A stretch of 23,365 nt of DNA from a virus: positions 1 through 23,365 of the IMG/VR virus record IMGVR_UViG_3300021425_000197, one strand, 5' to 3'. Below the pieces are notes generated by a model. The model was not told the origin of the DNA, did no database searches, and saw only the letters and a program-made list of their open reading frames with translations. The position numbers were made by a program, and so were the translations under genes. Below are positions 5,251 through 13,273 of this stretch, one piece after another; within the stretch, counting starts at the first letter, position 1; every line of letters begins with the position of its first letter.

Positions 5251-5368
5251 TTTTGCCCCGCTCCTTCTTCACTACTTCAGCCGGAGTGACTACTCGCTTA
5301 GACAGATACTCTACCGGGGGACGATCACCAAGCATCTCAGTCGGCAGATCGTCCCACAGGTCAGGCAT
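5201..5368 (-). CDS. Small hypothetical protein, 55 aa
   Basis: A 55-codon frame starting MPDLWDDLPTEMLGDRPP, with an acidic start, a Pro-rich turn, then a basic helix (VVTPAEVVKKERGKNVEENL). Its ATG is joined to the thioredoxin stop as TGATG and is preceded by AAGGAAG, so translation is coupled. It overlaps the 69-aa membrane gene by 50 nt. Function unknown. Confidence 0.6.
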   Translation of the reverse strand: MPDLWDDLPTEMLGDRPPVEYLSKRVVTPAEVVKKERGKNVEENLRQVFGSPEVK

Positions 5369-5754
5369 CAGACTTCCTTTGTCTCCACGGCCATGAACGA
5401 GCCTAGTTCTTTCTCAAGCATGTCTAAAGGCATAGCGCCGACAGTGCTATGCTGAGCCTTACCATCGACAAAGACCATCAAAGTCGGGATGCTAGAAACA
5501 TCAAAACGCTCCATAAGCAAGGGAGCCTTATCGGCTTCCACCTTGATTACCTGAATATCATCTGCATACTTGGCGGCAAATTCGTCTAGAACTGGAGCCA
5601 TTGCTTTGCATGGGCCGCACCAGTCTGCCCAAAAGTCCACCAATACAGGTTTAGCAGAAGTTGAGATCATATGCTCAAACTGCTTTTCATCAACAGGGAT
5701 TGCGTAACCCTCAGCCATAACAACTCTCTTTACTGATTCTTCGTCTCGTCTCAT
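5368..5754 (-). CDS. trxA: Thioredoxin, 128 aa
   Basis: Thioredoxin fold with the WCGPC redox motif (Cys at residues 46 and 49 of the long form), the preceding VLVDFWAD strand, and cis-Pro in SSIPT. It is a cytoplasmic dithiol reductant. In phages it can support ribonucleotide reductase or act as a DNA polymerase processivity factor, and neither partner is visible here. Two starts compete. The ATG at 5754 lies exactly six bases after a -10 box (leaderless). The ATG at 5718 begins MAEGYAIP, has an AAAGAGAG SD and gives the usual family length of about 116 aa. I keep 5754 because of the recurrent promoter geometry. It heads the operon with the 55-aa and 69-aa genes. Confidence 0.9.
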   Translation of the reverse strand: MRRDEESVKRVVMAEGYAIPVDEKQFEHMISTSAKPVLVDFWADWCGPCKAMAPVLDEFAAKYADDIQVIKVEADKAPLLMERFDVSSIPTLMVFVDGKAQHSTVGAMPLDMLEKELGSFMAVETKEV

Positions 5755-5760
5755 AAAGAT

Positions 5761-5789
5761 ATATTAGCACAAATCACAGCGACAAGCCA
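5761..5789 (-). promoter_or_regulatory. Extended -10 promoter for the thioredoxin operon
   Basis: On the minus strand TGC-TAATAT (-10 at 5761-5766) lies six bases before the ATG at 5754. The -35 at 17-nt spacing is weak (TGGCTT), probably compensated by the extended -10. It sits back to back with the plus-strand promoter. Confidence 0.55.
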
Positions 5790-5818
5790 TTGCATCGGCG
5801 GGGTTATTTCACTAAAAT
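5790..5818 (+). promoter_or_regulatory. Leaderless promoter of the plus-strand oxygenase operon
   Basis: TTGCAT (5790-5795), 17-nt spacer, TAAAAT (5813-5818), then AAACAC and ATG at 5825. There is no SD before the start codon, so the mRNA should begin at the A of the ATG. Confidence 0.65.
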
Positions 5819-5824
5819 AAACAC

Positions 5825-6526
5825 ATGTACGTACAGGATAACTTCATTACAGACCACGACTTGATAGAGGCCATCAAGCAGGACGAGACATTCTTCCCGC
5901 CTGTCATGGCCACCTTTGAAGATCGTGGAAGTCTTGGCGACTATCATGGACAGCAGTACCACAGCGAAGAGGCATCATGCTTCGCACCCTACATGTTCTG
6001 GGATGGCTGGTGGAACTCTCCTGCCGACACGCTCAAGAAGCAAGTCATTCAGGCCATCTGGCAACACCCTGACAAACGAGATTTTAATCTAGAAGATGTG
6101 ATTGGGTTTGAGTACTGGACACGAACTTTCGTCCCACCTCAGTACCTGCCGCACCACGTAGATGAAGACACGTTCCAATATGCTCACGATAAAACATTTA
6201 ATGCCCCCATCAGTGGGTGCATATGGTACGGCTTTACTGAAGCAGACGAAGGCGGGATGTTAGAAATCCACCGTCCCCGTATTGAAGGCTCTCCTCCAGA
6301 AGTCTTAGAAACCGATCATGTTAGCACATATCTAAGCCCGCCTGACGAAAGGGAACGCATCGCATACACGCCAAATAGATTAATTATTTTCGATGCTGGG
6401 CGCAGATTCCACCAGACAACAGTAGTTAAGTCAGGGACACGACAAGTGATGGTGGTCAACGTATGGCATAAAGATAATCCACCAATGGCACTCAGCACAG
6501 GAGAGTTTTACAGTGAAAGTACATGA
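5825..6526 (+). CDS. 2OG/Fe(II) oxygenase-like protein, 233 aa
   Basis: The double-stranded beta-helix iron site is readable: H111-V-D113 as HxD, distal H196 in RRFHQTT, and R206 ten residues later for the 2OG carboxylate. A Trp-rich N-terminal part (FWDGWWNS) and a long acidic insert (about 150-180) distinguish it from its neighbours. The family inserts oxygen into C-H bonds with decarboxylation of 2OG, and the substrate is unknown. It is the first gene of a four-oxygenase operon. It is leaderless by prediction, and its 3' end overlaps the next gene, whose GTG start has its own AGGAGAG. Bacteriophage 2OG oxygenases act on nucleobases, proteins or lipids, so a virion or host protein target is only one option. 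Confidence 0.75.
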   Translation: MYVQDNFITDHDLIEAIKQDETFFPPVMATFEDRGSLGDYHGQQYHSEEASCFAPYMFWDGWWNSPADTLKKQVIQAIWQHPDKRDFNLEDVIGFEYWTRTFVPPQYLPHHVDEDTFQYAHDKTFNAPISGCIWYGFTEADEGGMLEIHRPRIEGSPPEVLETDHVSTYLSPPDERERIAYTPNRLIIFDAGRRFHQTTVVKSGTRQVMVVNVWHKDNPPMALSTGEFYSEST

Positions 6527-7271
6527 ATTACAAGATAACGTTCTTTATATAGAAAATGCCTTACCAAACGCAGCAGAATTCATTGATCAAATAAACATTA
6601 ATGATAGAAATCACGAATTTTTTCGTGTTATCCCACCGTGGGACAACTGGTGGGATGGGTCGCCTGTAAAAACTGGGGACGGATGGCAGCAAGTATTTTC
6701 CTACGAAGACGGCCAACGCAGAGGGGTTGCTAAGCACTTTGACTGGGATGTAACAGAAAATAACCAAAATGAGGTGTGGCCTAGAAATAAAGTTACGCCT
6801 GACTTCAGTATAGCACACGCACATGCAAATAAAATTATAAACTTAATCGAACCCGACTACATCAAAGCCCTACAGGTGTGGGCTGACCTTACCGGTAACA
6901 CTATGCCAGAGTACATCACTAGAAACTACTGCCTACGTAAATACCGTACAGGTGCATCCATGGGAAAGCACATCGACAGAAACACAGACAATCCTAAAAA
7001 TACAATGGATTGGACGGCTCTACTGTACCTTAACGACGACTATACTGGAGGGGAACTGTTCTTTCCCGAAACAGGTATGAAACTATCGCCGTCGGCAGGT
7101 AGTATAGTGTTTTTACCATGCCTGCTTGAACACGCCTGTTTAGAAATAATGAGCGGAGAGAAGTATTACATATTTACATTTATGCACACGCAATACAGCA
7201 CAACAACCGCATTAGGTGAACCATATCATGCTCTTAATGAAGCCATCGACAAATTCAGGGGTGCGCAGTGA
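6513..7271 (+). CDS. P4H-like 2OG/Fe(II) oxygenase with Lys ligand, 252 aa
   Basis: Prolyl-4-hydroxylase-like catalytic core: H153-I-D155, the strand LLYLNDDYTGGELFF with the GGEL turn, P-x-AGS, distal H207 and K217. A Lys ten residues after the distal His is the arrangement of collagen prolyl 4-hydroxylase (family knowledge), whereas most relatives here have Arg. The N-terminal 140 residues form a helical substrate-side domain, also Trp-rich (WDNWWDG). The start is GTG at 6513 with AGGAGAG seven bases upstream, overlapping the previous gene by 14 nt. The stop overlaps the next start (GTGA). Confidence 0.82.
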   Translation: MKVHELQDNVLYIENALPNAAEFIDQININDRNHEFFRVIPPWDNWWDGSPVKTGDGWQQVFSYEDGQRRGVAKHFDWDVTENNQNEVWPRNKVTPDFSIAHAHANKIINLIEPDYIKALQVWADLTGNTMPEYITRNYCLRKYRTGASMGKHIDRNTDNPKNTMDWTALLYLNDDYTGGELFFPETGMKLSPSAGSIVFLPCLLEHACLEIMSGEKYYIFTFMHTQYSTTTALGEPYHALNEAIDKFRGAQ

Positions 7272-8128
7272 GTATTGAGCACTTAGGGACAGGTATCGTT
7301 AAAATTTCAAATGGGGTGACAATTCAGCCTGAAATTTTTCCGGCAATTGAGTCTCTAAGACAAGACGCACTAAACAATCACTACACCTACGTCTATGACG
7401 AAGAGGGTAATATTATGCACGCAACTAACTTAAGCGGTCATCGGTTCACACCAGAAGAACTAGATGCAAACTGTGTGAGAATAAACAACTTTCATGAACT
7501 TGAAGAGGAGTGGCAATCAGCATATTTTAGAAACTTAGAGACTGAAATATATGCCGCTCTTCTAAAATACGCAACACAGTTTCCTATGATTATCCCCTGC
7601 TTGTGGTGGAAAACAAAAGGACATGTACTCTCTTATAAACCCGGATCGGCATTGGGTCTTCATGCCGATAACGACATCAACTATCAGCCACATTATGAGC
7701 CTGATTACCAACTCGGAATCAAGCATGTCCTAGCGGCAATCGCCTATCTCAACGACGACTATGAGGGCGGAGAAATAGTTTTCCCATACGCAGGCGTGAC
7801 CTACTCCCCCAAAGCCGGGGACGTTCTACTCTTTCCAGCAAACTTTATTTGCGCCCACGAAGTCAAGCCAATCACCGCAGGCAACAGATACGCCTACCTA
7901 TCATACTTTGGACAAGGTTCCTCTGCGCCGGATTACGGGGTGACAATAATCGAAGATGACCACAACATCAACAGTGGTCAAGTATGGATGCATAACCTAT
8001 TCAAAGACTATGCAAACTACGTGAAATACAACGAACTTAGCGAAGACTTACTACTACCAATTCACAGAGCCTTTAACTCAACAGGCACACGAAAGGAAAT
8101 AAATCATGCAGAAAATGCCTCTAGTTAA
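7268..8128 (+). CDS. P4H-like 2OG/Fe(II) oxygenase, 286 aa
   Basis: Iron site H132-A-D134 (LGLHADND), core strand LNDDYEGGEIVFP, distal H197 in CAHEVKP and R207. The N-terminus (IEHLGTGIVKISNGV) and the CxWWKTKGHVLSY strand closely resemble the minus-strand paralogues at 8669, 9436 and 11157. After the core there is a GQG turn and a C-terminal tail with VWMHNLFKDY, a signature shared with those three. GTG start in a GTGA overlap with the preceding gene, with AGGGG upstream. Substrate unknown. Paralogy points to lineage-specific duplication with strand inversion. Confidence 0.85.
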   Translation: MSIEHLGTGIVKISNGVTIQPEIFPAIESLRQDALNNHYTYVYDEEGNIMHATNLSGHRFTPEELDANCVRINNFHELEEEWQSAYFRNLETEIYAALLKYATQFPMIIPCLWWKTKGHVLSYKPGSALGLHADNDINYQPHYEPDYQLGIKHVLAAIAYLNDDYEGGEIVFPYAGVTYSPKAGDVLLFPANFICAHEVKPITAGNRYAYLSYFGQGSSAPDYGVTIIEDDHNINSGQVWMHNLFKDYANYVKYNELSEDLLLPIHRAFNSTGTRKEINHAENASS

Positions 8129-8702
8129 TATCCCATACTTTTTTGGGCTAACAGAAGATGTTGACAATGAATTGATTGCACAACAAATCGAACAATATGG
8201 AGAACCCTGCGGAGACGAAACCCAACCGTGGGACGACCAAGACATTCTGCTACCGGACTCTCCAGAAATCAACGAATTACTCACTAGGCTTACACGGCTA
8301 GTGCAATACGCCGCAGAAGATCAAACTCTAGTTTTAAAATCGCAGTGGGCACTAAACTTGCAAGAAGGGAAGAGTGTAGGACCTCATTCGCACCACGCTA
8401 ACTTTCACATCTACCCTGAGGACTACTGGTCAGCAGTGTATTACCCAATCGCAGATGAAGACTCTGCCAAACTCATACTATCGGTAACTTGGTGCAACAC
8501 CGTACATAAGAATATCCACATACAACCACAGTCAGGAATGTACGTTATATTTCCTTCGTATGTTATGCATTGGACAGAGCGCCAGCAGTCACCTGAAACT
8601 AGACTTGTAATTGGTGCTAACTTTGACCCCGCAGAGCCTAACATGACACCGAACGTAGACTTCTCAATCTATGATCGGCGTCCGTCCATCGACCTTTCCT
8701 GA
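8106..8702 (+). CDS. 2OG/Fe(II) oxygenase-like protein (Oxy_5 type), 198 aa
   Basis: A compact beta-helix protein. W81 starts the core, followed by GPHSHHANF (H94, H96), the YWSAVYYP strand, PQSGMYVIFPS, distal H155 in VMHWT and R166. The order resembles the putative 2OG-FeII_Oxy_5 family (PF13759), whose members carry an H-x-H pair and an FPS-x-x-x-H segment. A cupin-type protein is the alternative. SD AAAGGA lies eight bases from the ATG, and the gene overlaps the previous one by 23 nt. Its last 34 nt overlap, antisense, the 3' end of the minus-strand operon, with no terminator between. Confidence 0.7.
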   Translation: MQKMPLVNIPYFFGLTEDVDNELIAQQIEQYGEPCGDETQPWDDQDILLPDSPEINELLTRLTRLVQYAAEDQTLVLKSQWALNLQEGKSVGPHSHHANFHIYPEDYWSAVYYPIADEDSAKLILSVTWCNTVHKNIHIQPQSGMYVIFPSYVMHWTERQQSPETRLVIGANFDPAEPNMTPNVDFSIYDRRPSIDLS

Positions 8703-9436
8703 CTGTCTGTAATTAGATCAGGCATCCAAATTCTAGGGCCTTCCTGCCCAACAACTTCATTGTTGCTAGTGTCAACACCGTAGCAGGCCATACTTAGAAA
8801 TGCGACACGCCTTCCAGATTCTACAGGATAGACTTCGTGACGGCCAACATAACTAGACGGGTATATGGCAACAGAGCCAGCCTCAGGAGCAAATGCTTGA
8901 CCGGCATGAGGGAAGTTAATTTCGCCACCGGTATAATCGGTTCCGCAGTTGTTTAGATAAAGGTTTATACTGGTGCTATTGTGCATTGACACTTGGTTCG
9001 GTGGAGCCTCGCCCCACTCAAAAGGAACCTGATCATCGCAATGAGGACCTATGTTCTGCCCTGCATCATACACAGCAACGTGACCTTGTGGTCGCCACCA
9101 AGCAGTCGTGGCCGCATCAGGGAAAATCTTACAGTACTCAACAAGGGCAAGGTACAACGCATCTTCGCAGGAGTCAACAAAGTCTAAGTACTTCTGAGGC
9201 ACTTCTTCATTACGATTCCGTCCACGGGTATCAAGGAACCGTTGGGGTGCCATACCGATATCCTCAATACTAAACTTGAATCCTGTCTGATTAACAGCAT
9301 GATCTTTTTCAAACTTGAAGGTTTGCTCAGATTGACCGGTCAACCAACCGCAGTATTCTGCAAAAAAGTCAGGATCAATGTCTAACACGTTACGACAAAT
9401 AACTACCCCCATGCCAATATGTTCTGATGTAATCAT
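8669..9436 (-). CDS. P4H-like 2OG/Fe(II) oxygenase, 255 aa
   Basis: Iron site H132-C-D134 in IGPHCDDQ, core strand with DYTGGEINFP, distal H200 in GRHEVYP and R210. Ser-His-Ile-Gly-x-Gly-Val-Val at the N-terminus parallels the 7268 gene. The C-terminal tail contains RIWMPDLITD, the shared WMxxLxxD signature. The start at 9436 is a TAATG junction with the upstream paralogue and has GGAGGG four bases before it. It is the last gene of the long minus-strand oxygenase block and converges with the plus-strand operon, overlapping its last gene by 34 nt. Confidence 0.85.
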   Translation of the reverse strand: MITSEHIGMGVVICRNVLDIDPDFFAEYCGWLTGQSEQTFKFEKDHAVNQTGFKFSIEDIGMAPQRFLDTRGRNRNEEVPQKYLDFVDSCEDALYLALVEYCKIFPDAATTAWWRPQGHVAVYDAGQNIGPHCDDQVPFEWGEAPPNQVSMHNSTSINLYLNNCGTDYTGGEINFPHAGQAFAPEAGSVAIYPSSYVGRHEVYPVESGRRVAFLSMACYGVDTSNNEVVGQEGPRIWMPDLITDSQERSMDGRRS

Positions 9437-10329
9437 TATCCCTCCGAATTAAGTAAAGTAGTACGATATTGCTCTGAGTTGTGGTCGTAGCCACGCTCAT
9501 CTAAAAATGCCCGATAATCTTCTCGCAGTGTAGGCATCCACACGTTAGTGCTGACTTCTGCCCCTTCTGGATTCTGTAGCGGGTCAACAACGTCTTCCCT
9601 TACAGCAGGGTTGGGAGTACCTTGAGAGTACCAGCCCAAGTACGACATTCTCCTACCCTTTCCGACGGGACGAACTTCGTGGGCAGCAACGTAATTGGAT
9701 GGGAAGAATATAATTGTTCCCGCTTCAGGAATAATCGGATCAATGTCTAAATAGTTAAAGTTATGCGTACCTTCAGTAAAGTTTCTACCGTCTAGTTCGG
9801 CTTCTGATACCGATGAGTTTAGGTATGTCACGTTAGACACGACATTGCGTAGTGCTAACTCTTGCGAAGTGCGATGAACTCCGTAGATGTACTCAGCGCT
9901 AATGTCTGAATGCGATCCGAGGTACACCCCATCTCCGTAAGACACTACGTGCCCTTTCACCTTCCACCACACGCAGTTGTACGCCAAAGGGTAACATGTA
10001 AAATACTTTAACAAACACGCATCTTTAGCCGCCTCTAGTTGAGTCAGCAACCCACGGACATCTTCCCGAGGGTTTAAGTGCAGTGATGACCCACGGCGGG
10101 GCATTGACTGATAAGTGTCAAGCCCGAACAAGTATCCACTTTTGTTCTCATAAGCAACCTCACCGGTTTCAGGATCGGTAACTTCAGTGTACATGCTCGC
10201 ATATTCTTCGTCTACTAAAACAGAAATTTCGTCATACACTTTGTCCCAGTCGCAGGAGACAGCATTGCGAAAAATAACTACGCCACCACCTAAATCTTCA
10301 GGCTCTGGATCGTTGTACTTGATAAACAT
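9436..10329 (-). CDS. P4H-like 2OG/Fe(II) oxygenase, 297 aa
   Basis: The N-terminus EDLGGGVVIFRNAV is nearly the same as in the 11157 gene. Iron site H140-S-D142 (LGSHSD), distal H217 in AAHEVRP and R227, then a GQG turn and tail NVWMPTLREDY. The strand holding YLN is followed by an acidic insert (SVSEAELDGRNF) where the shorter paralogues have DDY-GGE, so the usual GGE turn is altered. The ATG lies exactly six bases after TAAAAT of a TTGACA-N17-TAAAAT promoter and has no SD, so this pair of genes can be transcribed separately and leaderlessly from inside the block. Confidence 0.85.
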   Translation of the reverse strand: MFIKYNDPEPEDLGGGVVIFRNAVSCDWDKVYDEISVLVDEEYASMYTEVTDPETGEVAYENKSGYLFGLDTYQSMPRRGSSLHLNPREDVRGLLTQLEAAKDACLLKYFTCYPLAYNCVWWKVKGHVVSYGDGVYLGSHSDISAEYIYGVHRTSQELALRNVVSNVTYLNSSVSEAELDGRNFTEGTHNFNYLDIDPIIPEAGTIIFFPSNYVAAHEVRPVGKGRRMSYLGWYSQGTPNPAVREDVVDPLQNPEGAEVSTNVWMPTLREDYRAFLDERGYDHNSEQYRTTLLNSEG

Positions 10330-10335
10330 ACAGAT

Positions 10336-10364
10336 ATTTTACTGAAACAAATAATCGCTGTCAA
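10336..10364 (-). promoter_or_regulatory. Internal leaderless promoter
   Basis: On the minus strand: TTGACA (10359-10364), 17 nt, TAAAAT (10336-10341), six bases, ATG at 10329. The -35 and part of the spacer lie in the 3' end of the TauD-like gene, whose stop is at 10339-10341. Confidence 0.75.
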
Positions 10365-11160
10365 TGGAGGGGTGGCTACAGAAGTAACCTAAGAACTTTC
10401 GTTCTCCCGGCTTGAAACCGCCTGCAACAGCATGAGACATTACAAACAAATCACTTATGAGTAAGTCGCCAACTTCCCAGTTCCATGTTAACCTCTTCGA
10501 TGAATTGTAAACTATCTCTATCTCAATTGTTGCTACGTGCTGATGGAACTGTTCATGCTCAGATATGGTAGGCTCACGCCCATCAAAAGAAACCAGCCTA
10601 ATGTCTCCCTGACATATCCGCAACACTTCAACATCTTTAAAAGGATGTTTCTCTATTGCATTTCTATGGTTCACAGAAGTTAAATTACCTTTCATATCAG
10701 TAATCGCAGAACTAGAAATTACTGACTTTCTCATAAAGTCTATAACCTCTGCCGGTAAAAAATTAATTAACTTTGAATTGTCTCTAAAATAAGTCATCCC
10801 CACAGAAGATGGGCAATCAAACTTCAGCATATTCCAAAACCCCGCTACCGTAGAGTTTTCCAGTGAAGAAAAAACATGCTCTAAGTGCCAGTTTACAGAC
10901 AGGTCTTTCTCAGTATGCTCCTTATGTTTAAATGTGTGCGAGTGATCTTCCTCATACCGCCTTAGCAAACTTTCATCAAAATCAGCGTGTCTAGGCGTCC
11001 AACCTACGTAGTCACCAATAGCCAGAATAATATCTAACTGTTGTTCTTCCGTGGCGTGCAAACCACGTATACCGAAAACCCCATCGTGTAGAAACTTCCA
11101 AGCAAAGTATTCAGGGTCACGCATGACATCCGCATACGAGCAACGGACTACATCAATCAT
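10339..11160 (-). CDS. TauD/TfdA-like dioxygenase, 273 aa
   Basis: This oxygenase belongs to a different branch. The N-terminus (FLHDGVFGIRGLHATEEQ) is the typical TauD entry, the iron site is W91-H92-L-E94 (HxE rather than HxD), and the end of the core GDLLISDLFVMSHAVAGGF carries distal H243, followed by R254 eleven residues later as in TauD. TauD/TfdA enzymes hydroxylate small molecules such as taurine, gamma-butyrobetaine or amino acids (family knowledge). The substrate here is unknown. It starts in an ATGA overlap with the upstream P4H-like gene and ends inside the promoter of the next one. Confidence 0.85.
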   Translation of the reverse strand: MIDVVRCSYADVMRDPEYFAWKFLHDGVFGIRGLHATEEQQLDIILAIGDYVGWTPRHADFDESLLRRYEEDHSHTFKHKEHTEKDLSVNWHLEHVFSSLENSTVAGFWNMLKFDCPSSVGMTYFRDNSKLINFLPAEVIDFMRKSVISSSAITDMKGNLTSVNHRNAIEKHPFKDVEVLRICQGDIRLVSFDGREPTISEHEQFHQHVATIEIEIVYNSSKRLTWNWEVGDLLISDLFVMSHAVAGGFKPGERKFLGYFCSHPSIDSDYLFQ

Positions 11161-12224
11161 GATTCGATTGGTACACCGTCAGTTCCGCAGTTAGCCGAGT
11201 CATCTACCGTTTCAGCATCGTGAGTGGTACCGTACTGCGCTACACACCGGCCCTGATAGACAGGATTGATGCCAATGTTCTGCTCTTCGCCAGTGGAGAA
11301 TCGTGAATACTCTGACTTGCAATACTTTTCGTAGTCGTCGTAAATGTTGTTCATCCACATCGCAGGGCACCACTGATAACTGTCAGCAGGTTCAACAATG
11401 TTAATATTAGCCTCTTGGTGCGGGGAACCCTGACCGAAGAACGACAAATAACTGTAACGCACTCCGGCATCCATTCGGCTGACCTGATGTGAAGCCATAT
11501 AGTTCGTGGGGAAGAACACAATGTCGCCCTTCTTGGGCTTGTACTCAATACCGAGATGGAAGAACTCTAAAACGCCGCCAGTGAAGTTGGTACCGTCTAA
11601 CTCTTCCTCACTATCCACCGAGTCGTTTAGGTACACAAGACATCCGCAGGTCTGTCGTGCGGCCATCTGCCCACGAGGCATGTATCTGACCCCTTCAGTG
11701 ACTTTATAGTTTGTGTCATTGTCGCAGTGAGCGCCGAGGATGCCCTCGTCGGCGTAGCGAAGAATGTGTCCACGGTTCTTCCACCATACGCATCCAACAA
11801 TTAGGGGGAAGTAGTCGATGTAACGAATTAACGCCTTGTAAATAGTGTCTTCCATGTTGTGAAAGAACTCACGGGGAACGTCAGGCGTCTCTTCGGTAAC
11901 AGGGTGAAGTAGGCGTACAGGAGTTGCTGGAATATCTTCAGGGCGATAACGGAAGCCGTCTTCATTGATGCCGTACTTTTCGCCATCCTCGCCAACGATG
12001 TATTCCCATCTGTTTTGATGAGAAACTTCAGACTGTGCGTCAATGTACTTGAAAACTTCTTCGGTGTCACCCTTTACAGCGTTGCGGAAAACTAGTACAC
12101 CACCTCCCAAGTCCTCTACTTCAAACTCGCCAATTTCCTTGACGGCATCGTCATCAATTGTAGGAGTGTCAGGGTGCGGGTCACCACTACGCCAGTCTTC
12201 GGGCTGAATATTTTCGTCTGTCAT
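11157..12224 (-). CDS. P4H-like 2OG/Fe(II) oxygenase, 355 aa
   Basis: The longest of the set. An acidic N-terminal extension (residues 1-35) precedes EDLGGGVLVFRNAVKG. Core: CVWWKNRGHILRYAD, H166-C-D168, YLND with an acidic insert (SVDSEEELDGTNF), GGVLEFF, distal H246 in ASHQV and R256, GQG, then tail MWMNNIYDDYEKY. A C-terminal extension of about 50 residues with a few Cys follows. Most similar by eye to the 9436 gene. The start follows the stop of the methyltransferase-like gene (TAA-AATG) without a clear SD. The stop overlaps the TauD-like gene as ATGA. Confidence 0.85.
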   Translation of the reverse strand: MTDENIQPEDWRSGDPHPDTPTIDDDAVKEIGEFEVEDLGGGVLVFRNAVKGDTEEVFKYIDAQSEVSHQNRWEYIVGEDGEKYGINEDGFRYRPEDIPATPVRLLHPVTEETPDVPREFFHNMEDTIYKALIRYIDYFPLIVGCVWWKNRGHILRYADEGILGAHCDNDTNYKVTEGVRYMPRGQMAARQTCGCLVYLNDSVDSEEELDGTNFTGGVLEFFHLGIEYKPKKGDIVFFPTNYMASHQVSRMDAGVRYSYLSFFGQGSPHQEANINIVEPADSYQWCPAMWMNNIYDDYEKYCKSEYSRFSTGEEQNIGINPVYQGRCVAQYGTTHDAETVDDSANCGTDGVPIES

Positions 12225-12225
12225 T

Positions 12226-12969
12226 TTACTGCTTAACTAAGATTTGGAACCCAATAGCGTGGGGAATGTGATAACTTGTAATGTCTGTACGGTCGTCTAG
12301 CGCTTCGTACATGTCGTACAGCGGCTCAATGTAGTAGTCTGGTGAGTACAGACGCATCATCTCATTAGCAACAGGAATGTAAATCGCTCCACCTGAGTTG
12401 GTAACGTCAACAATTTTATCTACTAAATCAGGGTTGATAGTCAAGTCTGGGGAATGCATATGAACCAAATCAAACTGCGGCTCGGTCATGGCTTCTAGTT
12501 CTTCGACTTCAATTACAGTGTAGTCACCAGTAAACGGATACTCTGGGTGCGTCAAAACGTGTGCCTCAAAAGCCTGTAGACAATCGTTGTTAAGAAACGT
12601 AAGAGCGACACCTTTTCTGTTTAGGTCAGCCACAAAGTCAAAGTTCCTGTCAGGCGAGGCCACAAGAGCGGTAGTAGGCTTAACCAAATCGACAACCATC
12701 TGCGAATAGATTCCTGTAGAAATGTACACCATTTCTTTCCAACCAGAAACCTTACCTGAAAGTAAATCCCAGACATGAAGGTAATAATCGGTTCCAACCG
12801 CAATTGATCTACGATCAAGGTTACGAGAAGTCCAGTCCGTGTTTACAGCACGAACAATGTCGTCGTAAACAGCAAAGAAGTCATAGTCCAATGCTTGGGA
12901 AGAGTTTTTAGAAAACTCATATGTGAGAGCGTTTGCAATTAAAAACTTGTTACCTAAAATCTTATCCAT
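12226..12969 (-). CDS. Methyltransferase-fold-like protein, probably degenerate, 247 aa
   Basis: Alternating strands and helices suggest a Rossmann-like SAM-methyltransferase fold: EMVYISTGIYSQMVVDLV (80-96) occupies the motif I place but lacks the GxGxG glycines, NFDFVADLNRKG and LTFLNND follow like motifs II-III, FDLVHMHSPD (167-175) like motif IV, and NSGGAIYIP (191-199) like the post-strand GG turn. SAM binding may be lost. The frame can begin at a TTG (12975), but the ATG at 12969 has AAGGAG at eight bases, so I use it. It overlaps the upstream 103-aa gene by 8 nt. Function unknown. The fold call is tentative. Confidence 0.5.
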   Translation of the reverse strand: MDKILGNKFLIANALTYEFSKNSSQALDYDFFAVYDDIVRAVNTDWTSRNLDRRSIAVGTDYYLHVWDLLSGKVSGWKEMVYISTGIYSQMVVDLVKPTTALVASPDRNFDFVADLNRKGVALTFLNNDCLQAFEAHVLTHPEYPFTGDYTVIEVEELEAMTEPQFDLVHMHSPDLTINPDLVDKIVDVTNSGGAIYIPVANEMMRLYSPDYYIEPLYDMYEALDDRTDITSYHIPHAIGFQILVKQ

Positions 12970-13273
12970 TGACAATACTCCTTGCTACCTGCCAGCGGTG
13001 CCACAGTCGCCGCACGTTAACCATCAAAAGCACATTAACTTCCTTTAACGCATCATTCGATGCCAAACTACGACCTTCCTCCAAACGCAAGAACGGGAAA
13101 GTCGATTTGATCTGAGCGACAATATCATCAAACGATGAAGATGAAATATCATCTGTTGTCATACCCAAAACATACATAACGGTAATTAATTCCCGTTCTA
13201 CGTGAGCCAAGTCAGCAGCAGCATCATAGGCGGGTGTACTAGCATTTCCAGTTCTACTCATCAGCAAACTCAT
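12962..13273 (-). CDS. Hypothetical protein, 103 aa
   Basis: Unrecognised, mostly helical: helices at about 20-38 (HVERELITVMYVLG), 45-58 and 72-100 with Trp/Arg near the end. It could be an oligomeric adaptor, and no catalytic motif is visible. Two starts are possible, ATG 13273 (20-nt overlap with the upstream gene) and ATG 13261 (8-nt overlap, weak GGATGAG SD). Its stop overlaps the methyltransferase-like gene. It belongs to a run of four unrecognised genes inside the oxygenase block. Confidence 0.7.
   Translation of the reverse strand: MSLLMSRTGNASTPAYDAAADLAHVERELITVMYVLGMTTDDISSSSFDDIVAQIKSTFPFLRLEEGRSLASNDALKEVNVLLMVNVRRLWHRWQVARSIVNG

Noticed and set aside
11351-12070. Alternative minus-strand frames inside the 355-aa oxygenase
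   Set aside because: Out-of-frame shadows with skewed Ser/Arg composition and no start signals.
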